Source: Diplolepis rosae
Lineage: Eukaryota > Arthropoda > Insecta > Hymenoptera > Diplolepididae
Direction of reading: 5' to 3'
DNA length: 64,000 nucleotides
Assembly: GCA_030998225.1 (NCBI GenBank)
Contig: JAPYXD010000754.1
Span: forward strand, 3,410,001-3,474,000
Every line of letters starts with the position of its first letter. Positions within the stretch are counted from its first letter, which is position 1. The notes under the pieces were generated by a model. That model ran no database searches and was not told the DNA's origin. It worked only from the letters and a program-made list of their open reading frames with translations. A program made the position numbers and the translations under genes. Positions 24,801-37,745 of the stretch are shown here, piece after piece.

Positions 24801-27800
24801 TTGATTCAAGTGTCCACCCTGAATTTATTTTAAGTGATAGTATTATTTTTTTAGTATTGATTTCTTTGGAGCTCTTTGAACTGATTCAATTTGTATTTAT
24901 TGAGAAATTATTGTGACAGATAAAGGCAGAATTATTCCTGCAAATCTTAAAAGTCTCTTACTAGACTCTATAATTGAAGTCCCATTCGCGAATATCCTTT
25001 GATTCAACATTCATACCATTCATACCAAGAAGCTTTACCTTCACGAAGCACATCGATAATTGAATTGGATTGTAATCTCTCTTTATATCTGCAGACTGCG
25101 AATACAGAACTGACTTACTTACCTGTAGACTTCAGGTTCAATTTGTTAGAAGGAAATCTCATTTCTTCGTTTCAACTATATAGGCTCTTTCAAACAATCC
25201 AAATGTGCTTTCATGGTTCATCAAATGTAACTAATTTGACTTCACGTTCGGTCTTGTCTTGTTGTCTAATTTAAATCCAAGCATGCTTGCAGTGGAGCAA
25301 AAAGGATTACATTAAGTTGGAGTTTATTCTATCGTTCGTGAGAGAACGGTGGGTTTCTTCCCAAGGGAGGAATGTAATTAGTAAAATTGAATTACTTTTG
25401 AAATCATTTAAGATTCTAAGAATTAGGCATGAGATTCATCATTCTTGATATCTGGAGTAAACGCTGCCCTGAAATACTTCTTCCTTTGAAATATTTCGAC
25501 ATTTTTAATATTTGGGAGGTTGCTCACTCTTGAAATGTGATTTAATGAGATGGTAAATAAATTTCATATTTTTATTTATAGGATAAATTCATTCTGGAGA
25601 AAGCAGAGTTTTATAAATTGAAGAAATATTTCTAGCGATGACAATGAAAGAATGTTTACTTACATTTCAAGAATATCTATAATTCATATTTTCTCTCGTG
25701 ATTGTGCAGATCTTGTCTTGAATGCTGTATGGGTTTTACTTCGCATTTTACTTGCATATGAAAAAAAGAAGTATATTGTCTGCTATACTACTGCAATTCG
25801 CTTTTCGTATACGAAGTACTTAAATAATTGATACTCTCGTACTTGTTTGCTTTTACCGGCGCAGCACATTGAGTCAGTCAGGGTGAATATTTATAAGAGT
25901 GTGATCCACTTATTATTCGGCCTAGGATGAACGTGCAAGAGCAAATTGTGCGAAGCTTGCAAGCGACTGTTGGATTAGGATTGTTTTACAATTATAATTG
26001 ATATTCGAGAGACGTGAGAAATATTCCAAAGGGATATCTACTCCTAGTGCGCGGGAAAGTCCTCGCAATCCCAAACCGGATTAAACTTCAAAGAAACGCT
26101 TGTGAAAGGATCTCTGGATATCAGAGAAGAAGAGAAACGCAAATTGCTAATTTTCTACGCGTCCATGTTCTAAATTTCCAGCAGAATTTTACCTAAATTA
26201 AAAATTCCGCATTTATTTTATTTTTGTTCATTCTTTTAAATTTATGTTCGCCAATAAAATTTTAAGTATTTTTCTGATTTTTTATCGGTGTTAACAAAAT
26301 ACTAAGAAAATTTAAATTTCAAATAAACCCAAGTATTTTAAAAAGTGATAATTATTTTTGAAGTTATTGATGGGTTGAAAAAATTAAAGTTTGATAAATT
26401 TGATTAGATTTTGTGCTATTATGAAAAGGAAATTCTCAATTTGATTGAAAAACTTTGGTAACTGATGAAAAGTAAACTTCCTGATAATTTTTCAGCGCTG
26501 GTCTATCTTTCCCATTCTATGGAGATGAAATTATTGTTTCTAACACTGAAGTTTATGGACATTATATATGAAGTAGGAGGAATGAATGGTTATGAGCGTA
26601 GCAGTTAATTGGATTTGGATACCAGATGTATCAGTGACGAATGCAATACTCGTAGCTTCATATGTTGTGTTATGTCTGCGAATATATCGGAAGGCAATAC
26701 GTTACCATGTGCTGTCCTGGCCTGACGTATACACCAGGAAACGTCGAACCTAGGCGTTAGCTTTAATGCCATTAGCCCCTTTATACGATGGCTATCGAAT
26801 CGTTACTCGATGCACTAGATGGATGGTGACGTCAACGTTCCATCACCTCATCCCAAATTTCGTTCCAGCATCCGGTGCTGGACCGATAACCAACGACGAT
26901 ACTTAACCATTTGTGCCTTTCAAAATTGCACTTCACCTTTAATGCAAGAAAGAGCCACTTTCTTGATTTACCTTAGTTCCGAGTCTCCATCGGGGAAATA
27001 GCTTTCTTCATTTTCTAGAGTGCGTGAAGATTAATCACAGAGAATCAAGGAGTCAAGAGTCGGATTCGAAGAAGAAAAATTAACTATCTGCAATATTAGA
27101 CATTTTGTTTTCCTAATATTAGCCTTGTCCATTAATACATTTAGTTATTTATAAATATCTTATGGAGGTCGTTCTTTATCAACTGTAAAGTTACACCCAA
27201 TGAAAAAGAGGAAATTGTTAACTTTTATGTCATTCCAATTGTTCTGCTTCAATGAGTTAATATCATCATAAAATATATCTCACACAAATTTGTAACTGAG
27301 TTTGCTCAATTACTATCAAGATATTTAAAAATAAATCTTAATAAAAAAATGTTATTTCAGTTTAACGTTATTGCTGGGATCAAAGAAGGGCTTCAATAAT
27401 CAGCTGAGTGATACAAAAAAACGTTTCACGTTCTTCGTTCCCAATGACAAGGCTTGGAAGAATACCGAGATCAGTTTTCCTTCGACTTACAAAAAGCTCT
27501 TTATGGATGACTTTAGTTACCATGTAAGTTTTATCAAAAATTTAGAATATATCTTAAATTAATTAAGATTGGTTTATACAATTTTGACTAGCTTTATAAA
27601 TATGTGAGTCTTAAAATGAATTTTTTTATCACCAGGCAACTCAAATTTTGGAAAGACATCTAGTAATATCTGATCAGGCCTACACGATGAGCAAGCTGCA
27701 TGAAATGAGCAGAAATGGAACAGTGCACCTTAGTACAGCTAGAGATGTATTGCGCATTCGTATCAGGGAATCAGGAAAAGGTGATCATCTTTATCTTCTT

Positions 27801-30800
27801 TTTTAACGCTTTCTATGTCAACGTCAGTTTATTCTATATGACTAACTTGGTAATGTTCTTATTTTAATTCTTTAATTTCTTTTATTGTAATTCTTTATTT
27901 CTGACTTAAGATATTTAAAGACCAATTGAATATAATATTTTATTTTTAACTTCGTCTGAGTTCACAAAGACAGGTATTCGATATCTCTTACAATATTATA
28001 CTTTTGTATTACATCTAGAAGAGAAGAGAGATGAAAACGCAATCATTCGAATTTCTTCCAGTCAGTCTGGTGGTGGTGAGTTTCTCAGTTTATTGAAGAC
28101 GCTTCCACCTGTAAAAGCAGCAGAGTTAGCAACTTTATTATTTTTAAACTGGTCTGAAATACGTAATCTCGTTCGAAATCGATAAAACAATATAAAAGTA
28201 TTTGAGTTTGATTAAATTTTTTGTAATTTAATTTACAATTCAAAATAAAAATAATTCTTTAGACTGAAAATTTTAAAGAATCGCTATTTGAAATTAAACA
28301 TTTTTAGAATGAGGGTCAGTATTCAATTTATTACAATGACGTATTCTACGAAACAGAAACAATTGAACTTATTGTAATCATTCACTTATCATTTACTATG
28401 TCTCCACCGTCAAGAAGATTGAGATCGGGATTAGCCATTAGTTAGAGTAGGACATAACTACTATTGTCTCGATTTACAGTCAAACCAGCATTTATTATTA
28501 ATTTAAACAAGAATACAGAGAAGAACGGAAAATTCAAATGAATTCAAAATCGAAGTTTAAATGTGATAAGTACATTAAGAGTAAATATTTTATATTATCG
28601 GCAATGGTTTAATGGTTATATATAGTTGTCTGGATATATCAATTATGGGTGATATTGGTTTTAATTTTTGATCTCTTTCCTCCGATAGAACAATTGCTCG
28701 ACATTATGCTGGGCAACCACAGGGCGATTTATTATGCACCTTTCCACCGCTATTTAAATGCAAATTTCTTGATTACCCTTTGCACTAATTGCTACGTGCT
28801 TTATTCCACGAGGATGAAAGAGCGCTGAACGCATATTCAAAGCGTTTCACTTGTCGGCTGCTTTTCGTTTTCTTGATAATTATATTGTGAAATGCCTTTC
28901 TCTAAGAAACGTTATTTCTTTTCTTCGACTTATTTTCTTATTGTGGATGATTCATTTAATGTTCATATTCTCAAATGAACAAACGGAATTTTTCATGCTG
29001 AATTGTTTGTCACGCCCCAAGTTCCAATCTATTAAATAATCCTAGCTAATAATTCAGAGTCTATTGTTTTAAGTTCCTCGATTTATCGTTAAGTAATCAA
29101 CAAGTTTTCCAAAACGAGGACAAGCCAAATAAATTTATGAAAATTATTTAAAAATTCATGATTTTTTATTAAAATGAAAAACGAAAATCAATCCGTGACC
29201 CATGCGACTTTTAATTTTATTCTTGGTTGCAATTGTGATGGCCTTCCTTGAGTTGGTAATATTATTTCTCTAGCCTTAAAGAAAACACACCCTGTGAGTT
29301 TGAGTTAGATAGAGAGAGGGAGAGAAAGAGAGAAATTTTTTTAGTTTTTAGTCCTTTCTCTGATTATTGAACCTTGATTTCTTGTTAATGGCACAGTGTA
29401 ATTTGCCTAATCCCTTGTAATTCTAACTAATATTGGCTGCACTGATTAAACAAGATTCTAAATGATGAATTTAAGATTGTTGGTTAGACTGACGATTTTA
29501 GGTTGACCTGCGACGATGAGATGATTTTGGATGTTATACATCGGTTTTTATAGCTACATGGTCCTTCTAGGATTTTCAACTCAGTCGACGAATGGATTTT
29601 TGGGTCGAAGCCTTCAAGTAGTGTGCTTCGTTGGTGTGTTTTGGGACTCACGCCGATTTTCCAAGTCTATGTGAGTTATGGGGGTGCATCTTCTTCATGG
29701 CATGAGTGTCACCCACATCTTCTCAAGGCGCAATTTAAGCACGTGCCAAGTAGTTCAGGTAGATTTAGTCGCAAGGGTCAATTATATTGTTTATGAACAT
29801 AGGTAATATTGCGGTTATTAAATGATAGTTACAATACAATAAGTTCAATAGATATAGGAAGAATAGTTATATTCAGAAAACAACTTAATTGTTATTTAAT
29901 GTTCATTTAATTCAATTATAGATTATACCCACTAGTTATGTAAGTCAATCGAAATAATTATCGACTAAATTCATCGCTTTTATTATTAATATCATATTAT
30001 CTATTGTTTATTGATATTATTAACATCTATCATAACTAATAATATTGATAATAATGAAAGAGAAGAATGATTAAATAATAGCAATATTGATTAGCCAAAA
30101 ATAATTATAATAGCAATAATGATAATAATTGATTATTATATTCATAATTTGCGATATTAATATCATATTACTTCTTGTTATTTGTTATTGTTAACATATA
30201 TAATTAATGATAGTGATAAAAATGATATACAAGATTTATTAAACATTAATAATATTAATGATAAAAAATAATAGTAATATATTAATTATAATGAAGTCAT
30301 GAAAATAGCAATATTAACCACAGTTGCACATAATAATGGCTAAACAATAATATTATTAAAATTAGGAATTTGATTGACCTTCAATAATTAAACATGCATT
30401 AAAAACTATTGTGTTCCAAAAAATTCGAAACCACATTTATTGTTACAATTCGTACATTTCCGTTTTAATTTTTATGAATTATATTTATTGCTTATTAATT
30501 TTTAAATCTTATAAATTTTCAAATTAAAAAATTTCATATTTCAAAATGTATTTAATTGTGCTAAGGGAAAAAATTTTAGATCAAAAAGTTTAATAATAAA
30601 TTAAGCAAAGAGATTTTATAAGTTGTAAAACTTGAATAGAATTCAAACCAAAATATTTTGTCTTTGAAAATAAACCAAGTTTCAATGTTTCAAAATTTGT
30701 TAGAAAACTCAAACTTTACAATTAGAAAAGTTTTAAATCTTTTGAATAAATACTGGAAACAAAATTAAAAAGAATATAAAACTCTAACCCTTTTATCTTC

Positions 30801-31590
30801 AAAATAACTCAAATATGATAGGGGAATTTGAAAAATCTACTTAAAAACTCAGTTTCATTCATGAAAATAAATCTTCAAAATACTTGAAATATAAATTGAA
30901 GATTCAATGTTTTTTTCATATTTTATTCTCTTTCTAAAAGCTTCTTTTCTTTTTATATGTTTTTTTTAAAGATATAATAGCAACTGTAAGGCCTGTATTA
31001 TAATTGAACATATTCTTTTAATTTATGAAATAATTGTATCTAGTATTGCAAAAGCACGGCTTGCGAAATTTAGAAGCAATGGCACATCGACAAAATCAAC
31101 TATTGCAGAAGTTGCAGTGCATGGATTTTTATATAATTTATATTTTTTATTTAGCTACGAATTCCTGGGACTCATCGATTTGCCTTCATCTAAATATATA
31201 TTGATCGTCAAAGTCGTGAATCAGCAAATATTACTTTATTTTTTGTTGTGACTTTTAGTTCTTACGTTAATTTATGTTTCAATCTGTACCATTTCAAGGA
31301 TACAATGAAATTACATCAAGCTGATATTTCTTCGCTTTGCACAAACTTCTTTAATGCATATACAATTTTAAAATACACGTTTTTGATTTCCAGGTTACAC
31401 CATAGAATGGGAAGGATTCATGTTCAAAATTCTACGTCCAGATGTGTCTTGTACCAATGGAATCATTCATGTGATGGAAGGAGTCTTTCTTAAAGACAGT
31501 GATATCATAGTGACTGGTGGTGCAGCTTCTTTCGTGGTGACATGTTTGCCTCACCTTTTAGTTTTCCTGGTAGTCAAGTGGGTCTTGTAA
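18842..31590 (+). CDS. Fas1: Fasciclin 1, 3' part (FAS1 domains 3 and 4 plus GPI-type tail)
   Basis: This is the C-terminal half of an insect homophilic cell-adhesion protein of axon surfaces. Constitutive exons read as 18842-19084, 23766-23980, 27361-27523, 27636-27780 and 31394-31590. All have AG acceptors and GT donors, and the phases sum to 320 codons plus TAA. The first exon opens with EKEDGPVYKFYETI and carries the FAS1 box NITIFAPSNAAW; its domain closes with NGMIHIIDRVLGIPY. The fourth domain has RFTFFVPNDKAW and closes with CTNGIIHVMEGVF. Several N-glycosylation sequons are visible (NIT, NET, NAT, NGT). The protein ends in a hydrophobic stretch after GGAAS, as expected for a GPI signal and as known for this family. 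Signal peptide and domains 1-2 must lie upstream of the window, because no matching exon was found in 1-18841. The donor after 27780 (gtgatc) is weaker than the others. Family call is very secure; exon ends are inferred from splice consensus. Confidence 0.93.
19466..19495 (+). other. Fas1: Candidate 30-nt cassette micro-exon of Fas1
   Basis: A pyrimidine tract and AG acceptor (..tttttaaag) precede 30 nt that read VQWPKNGYKG in phase 0, followed by donor gtaatt. The flanking exons (ending 19084, starting 23766) both break in phase 0, so inclusion adds ten residues without a frame change between the two halves of FAS1 domain 3. Micro-exon splicing has been reported for insect fas1 transcripts; I cannot confirm that the reported position is this one. 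It could be chance, since the donor is only moderate. Confidence 0.4.
22270..22450. other. GC-richer block in Fas1 intron
   Basis: Complex, balanced sequence (ATGCTAATTTATCGTCAAG, GTGCGCCATGCTAATCCGCC) stands out in AT-rich intron. ATGCTAAT occurs twice, an octamer-like word. A regulatory element is possible; nothing codes here. Confidence 0.25.
22796..23478. mobile_element. Foldback element of GATAGAAAAAGATAGA words
   Basis: The ends are inverted (TTGCTGGAAGTAAAAAGATAG / ..CTTTTTACTTCCAGCA). The left half is TCTATCTTTTTC-rich and the right half GATAGAAAAAGATAG-rich, so the ~680-bp unit can fold along nearly its whole length. Confidence 0.75.
26570..26960. other. GC-richer block in Fas1 intron
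   Basis: Unique sequence with GTGACGTCAACGTTCC and balanced composition. A 55-codon ORF from 26587 and one of 60 codons from 26819 are open but show no family match or splice logic with Fas1. A conserved regulatory element is the likelier reading. Confidence 0.25.
28019..28075 (+). other. Fas1: Candidate 57-nt cassette exon of Fas1
   Basis: Acceptor ..acatctag precedes 57 open nucleotides and a strong donor gtgagt. Neighbouring exons break in phase 1. Inclusion adds 19 residues (about EEKRDENAIIRISSSQSGG) and restores the same phase into the exon at 31394. The insert would sit in FAS1 domain 4 between RIRESGK and GYTIEW, probably a surface loop, and is rich in charged and serine residues. 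A 57-nt exact multiple of three with no stop and good sites argues for a real alternative exon, but no transcript is available. Confidence 0.5.
28690..28860. other. GC-richer block in last Fas1 intron
   Basis: Balanced, non-repetitive sequence (TATTTAAATGCAAATTTCTT, ATTTGCAT-type octamer on the minus strand, GAGCGCTGAACGC). Possible intronic enhancer; no coding sign. Confidence 0.25.
29815..30380. repeat. Low-complexity AATAAT-rich stretch
   Basis: Long runs of ATA/AAT trinucleotide-like sequence with few G or C, in the last Fas1 intron. No features. Confidence 0.7.
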
Positions 31591-33100
31591 ACTGAACTTG
31601 AAAATTCTAGATAAAGCTAGATTATTCCTGAGACGAGATTAATCGATCTGCGACGAGGGCTCATTTAAAAATGAAAAGTTCAGAGGCAGGTTCTCTACGA
31701 AAAAATCTTATCCTCTGACCTAGAGCATAAAGCTTCAAAAGATTGTATTAAGAATAGCATTTTATTCAGTTAATCTAATATCCTGATTGATCTACTGATC
31801 TTATTCCAGATCAAGAGGAGAGATAAAATTTTGTAAATTGTCACTTTTATAAAAAAAGTAAGAACTTTGATATCTCTATCCTCTCCCTTTTTTAGTCTCT
31901 TCACACTTAATATTCAAATTGGTACCAACTTTGCAACGCTTTTATACAAACATTAAAGAAACAGTTCTTGTCGTCTCCACAGAGAATAACCTATTATTTA
32001 TTAATTCATCGTTTCAAAGTAGAGATGCGACGATTTTACGGGTTAGAGACGTTATTCGTACCAAATAACTAATAGTTAGTCATACAATAATTTAAATAAT
32101 TAGGCCGAAGAAATAATTGTACTGGAGAAGTTATGACTGGAAAGAAAGTGACTTCCAAGAACGTCCTTTCTTTGAGTCCAAGGTCGACGACAAAAGTTAT
32201 TCTGTAAAACTGTTGTATACTTAAGTTTCAACTTGTACTCGTACTTTATTTGATTGTTCAAGATAACTCAATCCAGGGGAACTCAAAAAAATATGCAATT
32301 CTATTGACAAAAGATCTGATCATTTTCTCAAAAATGAGTTTTTCTTTTTTAATTTATGTAATAAAACTGTCAAACAATATTTATTGTCAGTGCAACGATT
32401 AAAATTGAGATTATAAAACAATTTTATTTTATTATTTTTTCAGTTTCTTTGATTGCTTAAATAGCGTTGCCACTAGAAAAGTAAAAAAATCAGGAGATTT
32501 GCGAAAAATCAATAGATCTCAATGTAATAAATTTGAAAATTTTGAAAAATTAGAATATTCGAACGCAAGAAATCAGGATATCTAATGATAAATCAATAGC
32601 ATCGGCAACGCTATGCATAAAGCTTACTAGTTTTCGTAATTAATAGAAATGATCTTGAGGTCTCATTTGCTATGTATTATACATATTACTGTCTACTTAT
32701 CGCTATTACTGCCACGTTAAGTCTTACAGCTAGCGTTACTCGTTTTTTGTACAAGTATAATAATGATCAAATGGTAAGGGAAAGTTACATTTAAAATGTA
32801 ATTGTGAAATATCAAGCTACATTTTACTAAAATAAAAAAAAAACCCTTCCTTACTAGACTTTTTGTAAGATTCAGTATGTGTGAAAGTTTTCGTATGGTA
32901 TTATTTATAGAGTTTGATAAAAATCATATTTGTGACGTTTCTGATATTTTTCACATTCTCATATTCAAGACAATTTATGAAAGAATAACACTAATGACGA
33001 TTAAAATGTTTGAATGCATTTGTTGGTCTAATCGCGCGAGTGTTCTGAATACAGGAAACCTTTTAAATGTAGGAAACAATAAAAAATTTTGATATGAATT
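31591..33100 (+). other. Fas1: Probable Fas1 3' UTR
   Basis: AT-rich non-coding DNA directly follows the Fas1 stop. Several AATAAA hexamers occur on the + strand, for example at 32360-32365 and 33078-33083, and any of them could end the transcript. No coding pattern is visible. The end is a guess. Confidence 0.35.
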
Positions 33101-36100
33101 TCCGAATTTTAAGCCCTTAATATTAAAAAAAAGGAATTTACGTCAAGCGAAGAACGCTTTAAGTCTGAGAATAAACTTGAAAAAAAAAGTTTAAATTGTA
33201 GTAAAAATTATAGAATTATTCTCCAATACAGTGCTTATTTATATACGCAGAATTTTAAATTAATCTCTTGTAATTTGAACTGAATTTTCTAATTTCGCGT
33301 CTTTAAAAAGACGCTTTTTGGAAACTATAAAATTACCTATCAAGAATTCTTCTCGATACTTTAAACTCGAAACGCCGAAGTAAACTCGACTTTAAACAAT
33401 TTTTCTTTAATAAATAATGAGTTATCACAATTCTGCGAATGAACTGCATTAAAAAGTCGATGTTACGTGTTGATATCAGTATATACATATAATATATACA
33501 AAGTATAAAGAGATATATTGAAATTGGGAGATACATAAAAGAAATCACGTAAAACTCGAAAAGGTGAACAGAATATAAGGAAAATGCCAGAATACTATCA
33601 AATGATACTTGTTGTTGGAATAAATATGATATTATATTAATATTAAATATTGCATTTATACATAAACTCTAATTACCACTGTTCGCTCGTTAGACGAAGA
33701 AAATAATGAAAATAGTAGAACTCTATCTCTCTGTATAGATGTGTTTTAATGTTCAAGCTTCTTTACGGAAACGATTTCACGTTCAACGTGGCAGGAACAA
33801 TTTTCACTGTGCTCGCTACTTGTTCGTCTCTCATCAACATATTACTCATTATCATTGTTATTATATAGCTGATATGTAGCATCGGTTGGCAAAGCATGTC
33901 TGGTAGCGAGTAGGGACGATATTGTTTAATTACATAGCCTAATCGAGTCATTAAAGCTCACCTCTTGTAAATTGATAATCTAAATTTAATTTATGAATTT
34001 GTATATATGTTCAGTATTTCTATTTCATTGTAAAATATTAAAATTTTATTTAAAAGTAGTATTTAACGGGAGCATTTTAATTGAAATAAAAAATTAATAC
34101 TAACAACAATTTACAACCAATAAATCTTGAAGCTAATTTTGAATTTGTGTTTCTGCTTAATAATCAATTAATTTTCATAATCGACCTTTCATCGTGCCAT
34201 GACATTGCCATTGTGTGTACATTTTGTAGATATACAAAGACACTAAAAAGCCTGTACGAATAAGATTAAAACCGATTAACGAGTAACGAAATGTTATCGG
34301 TCGTCGAGTTCAGTTACCGGGTGTCGATTAAGTCGAGAGCATTCGGTCTCTTTCAGGTGTTTACGTTCCGCATTTCCCACCTCAGATTCCTCTCTTTACT
34401 CGCAAGAAATGGGCAAAATAACCCTGAAATAATCGCAGACCAGATTGCTCTTATAATAAAATACCAAAAATGAAGAATAAGGATAGTAACATACATGTCT
34501 TTTTGACAGAAAGGAAAAACGCGCAGAGCGCGTTCCTCATTAATAAATAAAATAAGTATCGATAATAATTATTTAAAGTTCAAATGATAACAGAAGTAAC
34601 ACGTCGTTTTTTTTCCATTTCGATATCAAGTATTCTTAGACAATTCAACTAAAAGAAGGATTTACCTAGAAAAAATTACCATAAAAATGAAAAATAGTAA
34701 TGTGAGATGCGATTTAAAAAATAATAACATTTTGAGTGTCTGAAGTCTGATTGATTAATTTTAAGTTCGTGATAGTATTCTTCAACCCTATTAAAAACTG
34801 ATTTTTACCCATCTCTTAAGTATATTACATGTCACTTTTTTATGGAACAAAATAAATGTAAATTAAATTTACGATGTCTGTAAAAATCAATTTTTAATTA
34901 AAGGCAGAAAATTTAAATATATATATATTTAGTTCATGGTACACTAACATATTTCACCATCATTAATACTATAGTTTCCACCTTAGCTTAAAACTTCGAA
35001 TACGATAAAAGTCAAGTGTCCTCTCTTTTGCAACGCAGTTGATAACAGAAATATATTAGTTAATAAATTATGTCCGTTGGAAGTTCATGAAATTTTTATT
35101 GAAGCAAGTAAAAAATATGTACATACGTAAGGCAATTTGAAAAAAAATACGTTCCTTTAAGAAATAAGAACAGAGAAGCGTTTTTAAAAATAATTAATAA
35201 AAAAGATAGACACGTTATTCCACTTCTCTAAATGTCTCAGGAAATCCCTATGAAAGTTTGGGAAGACCTCCAGACATTTCGTGGATGTGGCAGCGACTTA
35301 CTCACTACAATCATTGAATCATCTTAATAATAACGAATTATTATAAAACAGTCACTATGCATTAAGTGTAAAAGTAATTTAAAGTACATTAAGGAACGTG
35401 ACATTCAATGTTGGTATTCTGGAAGAACGTGACGTCTAAGGGATTTGATGAATTTTGATGACCTGACAAATTTTTGGAAATTATTAAGGTATAAATGATT
35501 TTAAACTTTTGGAGACCATAATAGAATAAGAGTGTGAGGTACTAAAGTTTTAGTTTTAAATTTCTTCTCTTGCAAGTTGGCATTGAGAACTTTAGATTTA
35601 TTATTACCTTGTGCTTTTATTCTATTTCAGCCTTAAGAATTATTTATTAGCTCTATTATATATATATAATATTATATATATATAAACATAATTACTATAG
35701 TAGGTGAAAAATAAAATTTACGTACCATAGAACTATTTGTATAAAAACATTAATTTTGAGTGTGACATTGCTTTGAATTGTCTTAAGATTATTTTACTGT
35801 GACTTTGGGTATATTTAATATATATTTTAGATAATATCAACGGTTTAGTTATTAGAGTTTAATCGTATACGATTCTTGTATTTCTTGTAACTTTAAGTTT
35901 AGTTTATTATGAGTATCATTAATATTATTATGCATATGTGCGCGTACGGATGCTTTTGTGAACGAGACTTGTTTGTGAGTTTTCGTAACGATAATTGCAT
36001 AGTACATCTTGAAAATTGTATAATGAAAAGAACATCTTTGAATACGAAGCAAGCGACTGATAAGAAGATAATTCAGACTGTAATAGAAGATCGTCCTTTG

Positions 36101-37360
36101 TAAAAGACTTGTTTGCTTCGTTTGTACTTTTACGTGTTCTTATGTGCTTCTTCACTTTCTGTAAACACTGATGCTTTTGCTGTATGATTTTATGAAGAAT
36201 AAAAAGAAAATAACACCTACAATTACTAAAGACTATCTTCAGCTCCAGCTTGCTTTTAGCTCATTTTGTTTATTTCGAAATAATTTTAATATTATAAGTT
36301 CGTATGTGACATTTATTTTCAGAACTTTGGAACAAGTTTTCTCAATTTTCTACAATCGATTTAAGTTATCTTCTTTTATTATTATAACCAATAAAAACAT
36401 CATTCTTTACATATTTAGTTAAAAATAATATAGTTTTATAAAATTATATTTATTTATGAAAATAATAAAGTTCCTAAAGTGTATAGCTTGTATTGCTTCG
36501 ATATTTTAATATCCGAAAACCACAAAGCTCTTCACAATTTCAATAACTGGTATCTTCAAAGACCTCTACTGTTCTTTGAAGAGAGTAGCAACAAAGAGGT
36601 AAGAAAATATTGAACGAAAATAAAATAATAATGATGAGAAGTAACTACTTATATTGTTTTCAAATTTTATAAGTAAAAATTTCAAACTTTTTCAAAAATC
36701 AATCATTAAAATTTGTAAAAATTACTTTTTTATGATATTGACAGAAATAATTTTCAGGCCATAGTAATTGATTTAAATTAAATTAAATTCTTTCATGATA
36801 TTTGAAATTTTGAAATATAGTTTTGTAGCCACTAAAAGGATTTTATTACTTATTGTCATAAGTCATCGTTTGAATTTATTGCTACGCATAAGAATTGATA
36901 TCGTTTTTAATTTAATACGTAGTAAATAAAAAAGATTTTCTTTAAATGATATTGTTATGTCAATATCTTATCATAGAGCCGTATTTGATATAGAGACAGA
37001 AAAGGCTACAGCCTAGGGCCGCAACTTTTTGGGGGCACGGCATCGCAGCCGAGTAATTTTTTAACTTTATGAATTGGCAATTATATTATGCAATGATAAT
37101 AACCCTTTTTTACTTAGAAAGGGACGTCGTGTTGAAGGCGAGTAAGCATAGGATGCGTTTAACTATTTTCATCCTTTATGATTGAAAAAAAATCAGTTAA
37201 TGAATGTTATAGTCACACTTAGCACTTGATACGGCCCTGTTTGATTTGGTTTTCGCGCTTGAATGATTTCCCTCAATTATTAAGACACCATGCCGGGATA
37301 GTTTCAATAACCGAGGTTTGGGTATATTTTCTTATTTATTTAGTAAAAATTGTATTGAAG
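33101..37360. other. Intergenic stretch between Fas1 and PHF14
   Basis: AT-rich. Short microsatellite-like TA runs occur at about 35660-35690. A GC-richer patch at 34290-34450 holds a 60-codon ORF with no known match. A hydrophobic open segment sits at 33739-33868 (see findings). No recognised gene. Confidence 0.5.
36978..37240. mobile_element. Old hAT-like MITE fragment
   Basis: GAGCCGTATTTGATATAGAG..CTAGGGCCGCAAC at the left and ..TTGATACGGCCCTGTTTG at the right resemble the GGGCCG-terminated repeats common in insects. The ends are only roughly inverted. Confidence 0.4.
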
Positions 37361-37369
37361 ATATATGTT

Positions 37370-37480
37370 GATGTTGGTAATTGGCTTTAGGGTCCAAGGT
37401 TGATAAAAACTCAGAGTTTTACATAATCAGACGTTTCGGCTCTGATCGGAGCCCTCATCAGTGATTTATTCAAATCTTGA
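37370..37480 (-). mobile_element. Fragment of the TTGGCTTTAGGGTCC element
   Basis: The segment beginning TTGGCTTTAGGGTCCA at 37381 and running through TCAGAGTTTTACATAATCAG to the hammerhead-like core resembles the terminal arm of the 2574-3732 element. No partner arm was seen nearby. Confidence 0.55.
37433..37461 (-). ncRNA. Hammerhead-like core, copy 2
   Basis: On the minus strand: CTGATGA, G, stem GGCTC, loop CGATCA, stem GAGCC, then GAAAC. The following CGTCTGATTATGTA could form a 3-bp stem III with GUA as cleavage triplet. Stem I is weak. The 3' flank (..TTGGACCCTAAAGCCAA, minus strand) matches the end of the element at 2574-3732. Confidence 0.55.
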
Positions 37481-37745
37481 TTAAAATTACGACTTTTTGT
37501 ATAAATGTTATTATCCAGTTTTTTCTTTTTCCGTTTTTTGGGAAGACACATAACTTAGACTGCGACACACGATACAACTAAAAATTGTATTCTAGTTTAC
37601 AGAGTTGCATAAATTTATGTGTATTACAAAATATGTATTATACATAAATATATAAAGAAATCGATGATTATTTATAGTTAAAGATGTTGAGTCAAAATTT
37701 GTTGTTTTGACCTTTTTAAATTTCCCGGGCAATATCTGATTAACT

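Noticed and set aside
34291..34473. 60-codon ORF between Fas1 and PHF14
   Set aside because: GC-richer than its surround but without a recognised motif, splice partner or signal sequence.
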